Positions 59,400 through 64,000 of a stretch of 64,000 nt of DNA are shown here, one piece after another. Origin of the DNA: Symsagittifera roscoffensis (taxonomy: Eukaryota > Xenacoelomorpha > Acoela > Convolutidae); the NCBI RefSeq assembly GCF_963678635.1, contig NC_087069.1, positions 25,162,303-25,226,302 on the forward strand. Direction: 5' to 3'. The notes under the pieces are model-generated. The model was not told where the DNA came from and ran no database searches. It saw only the letters and a list, made by a program, of their open reading frames with translations. The position numbers and the translations under genes were made by a program. Within the stretch, counting starts at the first letter, position 1, and each line of letters starts with the position of its first letter.

Positions 59400-61398
59400 G
59401 GAAAAGAGTTTATAAATTATTTTTTTTTGCTTTGTGAGGAAGAGTTTTATTGCTTTAACTTTTGAATAGGTTAATATAAATTATTTATTTGATAAAGAGT
59501 TTTTGTTTTTTGTTTTGCTTTTTTGTTTGGTTGTGCCTATGACGAAAAAGAGAGAACATCGAATAAAAATGGTTAATGTTATTAGAATTTATAAGTAAAA
59601 TATTGAATTCATATTACCTAATTGTCGGTGAAGAAGTCATGGGAAAAACATCGTGGATGGTATCAGATGAGGCTAGTTGTTTAGCTAACAAACGATTGAT
59701 GTATTTAGTTTGCAAAAGTGGCCAAAGCAATTCAAGTGCTTCAATGATTTTAAGTTCCTCAGTGTTAGGTGATAGTTCATACGGTGTGTTTTGAATAAGG
59801 TTATAAAGTTTGTAATTATAGCGATTGTTATATATGAACTCTTGGATTGGGATTCCACGGGCTGAAGTATTTCATGAAAGACAATTCGTGGGCGGGATTC
59901 GTCTAAGTTTAGGAGTTTGTTTAGTGGGCAGAAGATATACATATGGAAGATGGGATCGTAATTTCGGAGCGTGCCTTAAAATTTAGTGTCTTTAATGCCA
60001 TAGGTGAAGTTAAAAAAAATGGTGATGTGTATTTATAGTTAATATATTGAAATCTATGGTGAGTTTGTCGTGCTGGTGTATTGTGAGTGTGATGACTTTG
60101 AATGAAATTGTAAAAAGTGTACGTGTGTGTTTGTTTAGTTCGTAACATAACTTGGTGTGAACAGCGCATATCACGTTCTTTGGGTGGGAGGAAATGAAAG
60201 GTTATTGAAAAGTGGTAAAATTTGTTAAAGTATGATTCATAAGCATTAATATTGCGTAGTGCTGTGGAGATGACATTGTCGTTTTTTTTATTTAAGATGT
60301 TGAGGGTGAGTGTGTATGAGTTCATGACGAAAATTTTTTCGGTTGATTGGGGATAAGCAAATGGGTCGTTGTTTAGACAAATGTCTTCATTTGGTCGGAT
60401 GATGTGATGGTCATAATTAGCAATGGAAAAATCATTAGCTTTAGGTGCAGTGAATTTGCTGACTGATTATTTTTACCCTACTTGCGTGAACTGGTTTGGG
60501 GTTAGTGATGTTGTTAGAAGGTAGAGTTGGGTGCTGCATACTTCATTATCATATGGGGTGTTATATAGTGGTAATGATAATGGATTAGTAAAATGGTAAT
60601 GAGATGTCCATGAAAGTGTAGGGTATAATACATGCTCGTTTACATAATTGGGTTTTTCATCATTGGGGTCGGAATGAAAGTATGTATATTGTGGGAAAAG
60701 GGGTAGACAAATTTGTAGGAGTTCTTTCGTATTAGTGTGAAGTGGATGATTGACAAACGTGGTGGAGGTTCCTATGTTAGATGGGAATGGGGTATTTGGA
60801 AATTTTCTTTAAAAATCTCGGTAAGCGCGGTTGGTACTAGAGGATGGAATTGATAGGGAAGTAGGGTTTTGGGAGGGTGTATAAATTGAAGAGGGGGTTG
60901 GGGTTGATGAGTTGGGTGATATTAAAGACCGTAAGACTTGGTGAATAGTTAGTGTTTGAGGGAGTTGTAAATGTTGTTGTAGAGTTAAAAAGTTATCAAG
61001 TTCATGTGAAATTTGTGTGTGATCTTCGTCGTTGTTATCGGATGGTTCGCTGGTTAGAGGGAAATATATGGGTGTGACATATGAAATGAGAGAGGGAGGT
61101 GAAAGGGGTTCAATTTTGACTTGGGAATGAATAGGTTGAAAAGGAGGTAAGGAAAATGTAGGTGGCTCGGTTCAGAGTTGGCAAATTCGTCGGGTGTTTC
61201 GATATCGGAGTTGTTGAATTGGGAGATAGTATTATATAATGTTGTGTTGGAATTAGTATCTGATTCCATGCTGGTTGAAATGTTATGATGAGGTGATTGA
61301 GATCGGGAGGAAGCAAAAAGTGTGATGATGAGGAGGTTGTTCTGAAGGTTGGCTGGGTGTGAAATTGATCGATGGAGGGATCCAACTTGGCGGCTCAT
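59400..61398 (-). CDS. Large unrecognised protein of the 3.9-kb unit (broken)
   Basis: The reading starts near MSRQVGSLHRSISH (61398) and can be followed on - to about 59400 with a few frameshifts or stops (near 61100, 60830, 60470 and 59930), roughly 650 residues. The first third is Ser/Thr/Asn/Pro-rich and probably disordered. The rest is globular in composition, with YPTLSWTSHYHFTNPL, FTAPKANDFSIANYDHH, FVMNSYTLTLNILNKK and ITFHFLPPKERDM. A disordered N-terminus followed by a strand-rich body recalls viral structural proteins, but no motif proves it. Open pieces include 60325-59921 and 59942-59685. The C-terminal part recurs in the second copy. Confidence 0.45.
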
Positions 61399-61429
61399 CG
61401 TTGGCTTAAAAGATGGTTGTTCTGAGAAG

Positions 61430-61735
61430 GAAATTAAGTGGTATGTGGTTGTTTTTTAAGTTGTTCGTATGTGTCGTCTATGATGGGTTGTCGGGTTATT
61501 ATGTGTTGGATTGGGCTTTGTGGATAATTATTCTCGAAGTTATGAGGTCTGTTAGGGCAATATTTCTAAAATTTCGTGGTACCAATGATAGAAGGGTGGT
61601 TATGGTTGAGTTTTCGCAATTGTGGTGCTGTTGGCGTTGTATTTGTATCGTTTTGTGTTTCTTCATACGTGTTTGGTGCTGTTGATAACTTGGTATTGTA
61701 TTCTTTTATTTGAGCGTCTAAAAAATTTTTATTGA
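61430..61735 (-). CDS. Unrecognised disordered ORF of the 3.9-kb unit
   Basis: The - frame reads LDAQIKEYNTKLSTAPNTYE, then a Thr/Asn/Pro-rich stretch, and NHNHPSIIGTTKF before a stop. Beyond the stop, SPIQHIITRQPIIDDTYEQL is again open. The composition resembles the start of the large protein and suggests a disordered region. No clear start codon is present in this frame. It may join the frame 61918-61718 through a shift. Confidence 0.3.
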
Positions 61736-61797
61736 TTGATGTTGAAAATATTCTTGAAATTCTGCGAAAAGTATTCCTACTACGCGTGCTTGTTTGC

Positions 61798-62007
61798 TTA
61801 CTTGTGTGTTTGTATTGCGCATGTTTTGTAGATTCCTTTTAGGAGTAAGAAAAGAAGTCCAAGAAAAATAAACATTGCGTATAATTGAGTCAATCTTTCT
61901 AAGATGCAGTTGGGCCATCCTAGAAAGGGAAGAAGTTCGTTTTTCAAATTTACAAAACTAAAAATATTTATCGGTGATATATCTTTTGGTCTGCTTTTTG
62001 TCGCCAT
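61798..62007 (-). CDS. 69-residue single-pass membrane protein of the 3.9-kb unit
   Basis: The ATG at 62007 follows the stop of the previous frame (62033) by 23 bases. The product has a basic N-terminus (MATKSRPKD), LPFLGWPNC, and a clear membrane segment LYAMFIFLGLLFLLLKGIY followed by a short tail with a Cys. Tight spacing to its neighbours on the same strand suggests a compact, virus-like gene order. I do not recognise the family. Confidence 0.45.
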   Translation of the reverse strand: MATKSRPKDISPINIFSFVNLKNELLPFLGWPNCILERLTQLYAMFIFLGLLFLLLKGIYKTCAIQTHK

Positions 62008-62032
62008 TTAAGTAAAGGTAATATTTTATATC

Positions 62033-62428
62033 TTAAAAGTATCCGCCATAGTCTTGTGCATATATGTCTGAAAAGCCTGCTGTTTCTGCAAGTTTGCGTA
62101 GATTTTGAACTATGGATTGTCGTTGCATTGTGTCCCTTTTTGTGAGTATTTCTTGAAATTGTTGTGTTCGCTTGAGATTTTGGGTGTCTGATTTAGAGTA
62201 TATGCCGATTGATTGTAAATCAATTTTGGGAGTGCGGGCAATAGCGCTAATACTTTCTGGAGTAAGTTTTTTGAGTGGTTGCATGAGTGTGGGGTATGGT
62301 GTGAGAAGATAGTATTTTTCTTCGTCAAGGTTTGATTGTACTAAATTTTGGCTGTTTTCTGATCCACATGGTACTGCTGTATCCCAAAAATAAGTTCTGC
62401 GGGAGAGTGTATCTACAAATGTATTTTT
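62033..62428 (-). CDS. Unrecognised ORF of the 3.9-kb unit, N-terminally truncated
   Basis: The frame is open from about 62428 to a stop at 62033 (~130 codons) and includes TFVDTLSRRTYFWDTAVPCG, LDEEKYYLLTPYPTLMQPLKKL and a helical, charged C-terminal half (QQFQEILTKRDTMQRQSIVQ). An ATG at 62284 would give an 83-residue product. The first part is cut by the junction with the next repeat copy near 62497. No known domain is recognised. Confidence 0.4.
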   Translation of the reverse strand, partial: KNTFVDTLSRRTYFWDTAVPCGSENSQNLVQSNLDEEKYYLLTPYPTLMQPLKKLTPESISAIARTPKIDLQSIGIYSKSDTQNLKRTQQFQEILTKRDTMQRQSIVQNLRKLAETAGFSDIYAQDYGGYF

Positions 62429-62496
62429 TTAAGATTGTTGGGTTTCTTTTATAGCATCTTTTATCTTCAAAATCGTATAAAGGTGGTGTTTTTTGT

Positions 62497-64000
62497 ATTA
62501 GTTTTTATTGCAAAAGCGTTATTATTTAGTTCGGTGATTTTTATGAGCTACTCACACTTGAGTAACTCTCATGAAAAACAGTTTCGTGGGTGTCACAAAG
62601 CGTGGATGTAGCACGGTGGGTGAGGCCGGCTATAGAACATGCTCAGGACGTCCTCTTCTGGTGGTTTAGGCTAGAAGTGAGGGTATAATTTCGTGCTCTC
62701 TTTTTGGAGGGTCATGTGTTACTTCAACCTTTCATGCCAATTTTTGTTACTAGTGTTTTTTTGTTGTCTTAGTTTTGTCTTCTTCTTAAAAATCAAATTG
62801 TTTGTTTTGGGTTTGCCTTTCGACATATGTTTTTGTTCTTCTGTGTTCAGAATTAAAAGTAGTCTTCAAAAGACTAATTTATCTAGTTCTAAGCTGGTGT
62901 TAACCCAGTTTAGCTACCGTGGTTTTTATTTTCTTAGTCATGATGTTAGGTGGCGGTTTATGTTGTTTATTAAGCTTGCGTTGGTTAGTTCGAATTATTA
63001 TATAATTCCTTTCCAACCAGGTTAAAGGAAAGTTTGAAACGTGTTAAACTCATTAGATATGTTATCAGTGAGAGTTGAAACCTGAATTCATTAATTTAAA
63101 CAATTATTTGTGGGCGAGCAAGGCAAATTTGATTAGAATTTGTGGGTAAAAGACTGTAACGAAGCGTCTGTAGTAAGGTTAGTACTGCTTGTTTCCAATT
63201 TATGTACAATTTTTATCAATTTACTACTTGAAATTTAGTTCACTTCTTGATTTAGGGGTTGAAATTATTAATTTATTTTCAATTGTAAGAAGATTTACTG
63301 CTTAGGGGAAAAGAATTTATAAATTATTTTTACTGCCTTGTGAGGGAGAATTTTATTGCTTTAACTATATGATAGGTTAATATAATTTAATGATTTGATA
63401 AAGAGTTTTTGTTTTTTGTTTTGCTTTTTTATTTGATTGTGCCTGTGAAGAAAAAGCGAGAAGATCGAATGAGAATGGTTAGTCTTATTAGAATTTATAA
63501 GTAAAATATTGAATTCACATAACCTAATTGTCGGTGAAGAAGCCATGGGAAATACATCGTGGATGGTATCAGATGAGGTTAGTAGTTTTGCTAACAAACG
63601 ATTGATGTGTTTAGTTTGCAAAAGTGGCCAAAGCAATTCAAGTGCTTTAATGATTTTAAGTTCTTCAGTGTTAGGTGATTGTTCATACGGTGTGTTTTGA
63701 ACAAGGTTATATGGTTTGTGATTATAGCAATTGTTATATATGAACTCTAGGATTTGGACTTCGACGGGCTGAAGGATTTCATGAAGGACAATTAGTGGGC
63801 GGGATTCGTCTACGTTTAGGAGTTTGTTTAGTGGTCAGAAGATATACATATTGGATATGGGATCGTAATTTCGGAGCGTGCCTCGAAATTTAGTGTCTTT
63901 AATACCATAAGTGAAGTTAAGAAAAAATGGTGTTGTGTATTTAGAGTTAATGTATTGAAACCTATGGTGAGTTTGTCGTGCTGGTGTATTGTGAGTGTAA
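62497..64000 (-). mobile_element. Unclassified ~3.9-kb repeated unit, copy 2 (runs off the window)
   Basis: Direct repeat of the unit starting at about 58597. It includes the near-identical island (62691-63051, + strand ORF 62693-63025). On - it includes the C-terminal end of the large protein, open at 63636-63361 (ALELLWPLLQTKHINRL; SSDTIHDVFPM). That C-terminal frame is less broken here than in copy 1, suggesting independent decay. Confidence 0.6.
62691..63051 (+). other. Near-identical island, copy 2 (contains a 110-codon + strand ORF)
   Basis: Second copy of the 58779-59139 island. The 110-codon frame differs by one residue (Met for Leu at position 8), the only substitution in about 361 bases. 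Confidence 0.55.

Larger units (their letters stand above)
58597..62496 (-). mobile_element. Unclassified ~3.9-kb repeated unit with several - strand ORFs, copy 1
   Basis: Sequence from about 58597 is repeated in direct orientation from about 62497 to the end of the window, an offset of ~3.9 kb with ~90% identity in most parts. The intervening unit carries compact - strand reading frames: a truncated ORF (62428-62033), a 69-codon membrane protein (62007-61798), a disordered ORF (about 61735-61430) and a large ORF (61398 to about 59400). No reverse transcriptase, transposase or Rep motif is seen. A tandemly integrated virus-like or transposon-like DNA is the best description. No family can be named. 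Confidence 0.6.

Overview
The window is AT-rich genomic DNA from a eukaryote, almost certainly an invertebrate animal. It has spliced genes with GT-AG introns (acceptors such as TTTTTCAG), an animal-type farnesyl diphosphate synthase, an inhibitory serpin and a TRIM-like RING/B-box protein. Large blocks are decayed retrotransposons and satellite-like repeats, with no operons or bacterial features. A nematode or similar small invertebrate is a guess only.

Layout. 1-1770: ruin of a retroelement (protease, then integrase zinc and core segments) on the + strand. 2988-8419: farnesyl diphosphate synthase on + in about seven exons; its introns hold poly-G/poly-C tracts, a ~0.9 kb AAT/ATC-type microsatellite interrupted by a 586-bp inverted-repeat element, and a small hairpin. 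9180-10585: two-exon serpin on - with a complete inhibitory hinge and predicted Arg-Ser reactive bond. 10.6-14.8 kb: palindromes, a dispersed repeat and three tandem copies of a ~0.35 kb module, each ending in a GTAAGC splice donor, just upstream of the RING exon. 14856-45444: a RING exon, a B-box/coiled-coil exon and a third exon. All joints are phase 1, so they can be one TRIM-like gene with a ~28 kb intron.

That intron contains three Penelope-like fragments (20.2-21.3, 22.3-23.3 and 42.2-42.5 kb), a hAT-like MITE at 19262-19638, and two related Ty3/gypsy-type elements in opposite orientation (25.1-30.08 kb on +, 30.08-41.1 kb on -). The two are fused tail-to-tail, and each keeps the same 15-base primer-binding site at its outer end. 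A ~725-bp foldback duplicating a membrane-anchored ORF sits in the leader of the left element. A ~2.8 kb, ~41-bp-period minisatellite in ~811-bp higher-order units occupies the leader and gag start of the right one.

46.9-57.6 kb is a mosaic of long tandem repeats without a credible gene. 57.6-64 kb holds at least one full and one partial copy of a ~3.9 kb unit with several - strand reading frames: a large disordered-then-globular protein, a 69-residue membrane protein and others I do not recognise. Within it, a ~361-bp island is almost identical between the two copies while its flanks have diverged. This unit is the best candidate for something undescribed.

The cellular genes are not an operon and are not obviously linked in function (isoprenoid synthesis, protease inhibition, probable ubiquitin ligase). 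Most of the remaining sequence is explained by mobile elements at different stages of decay.
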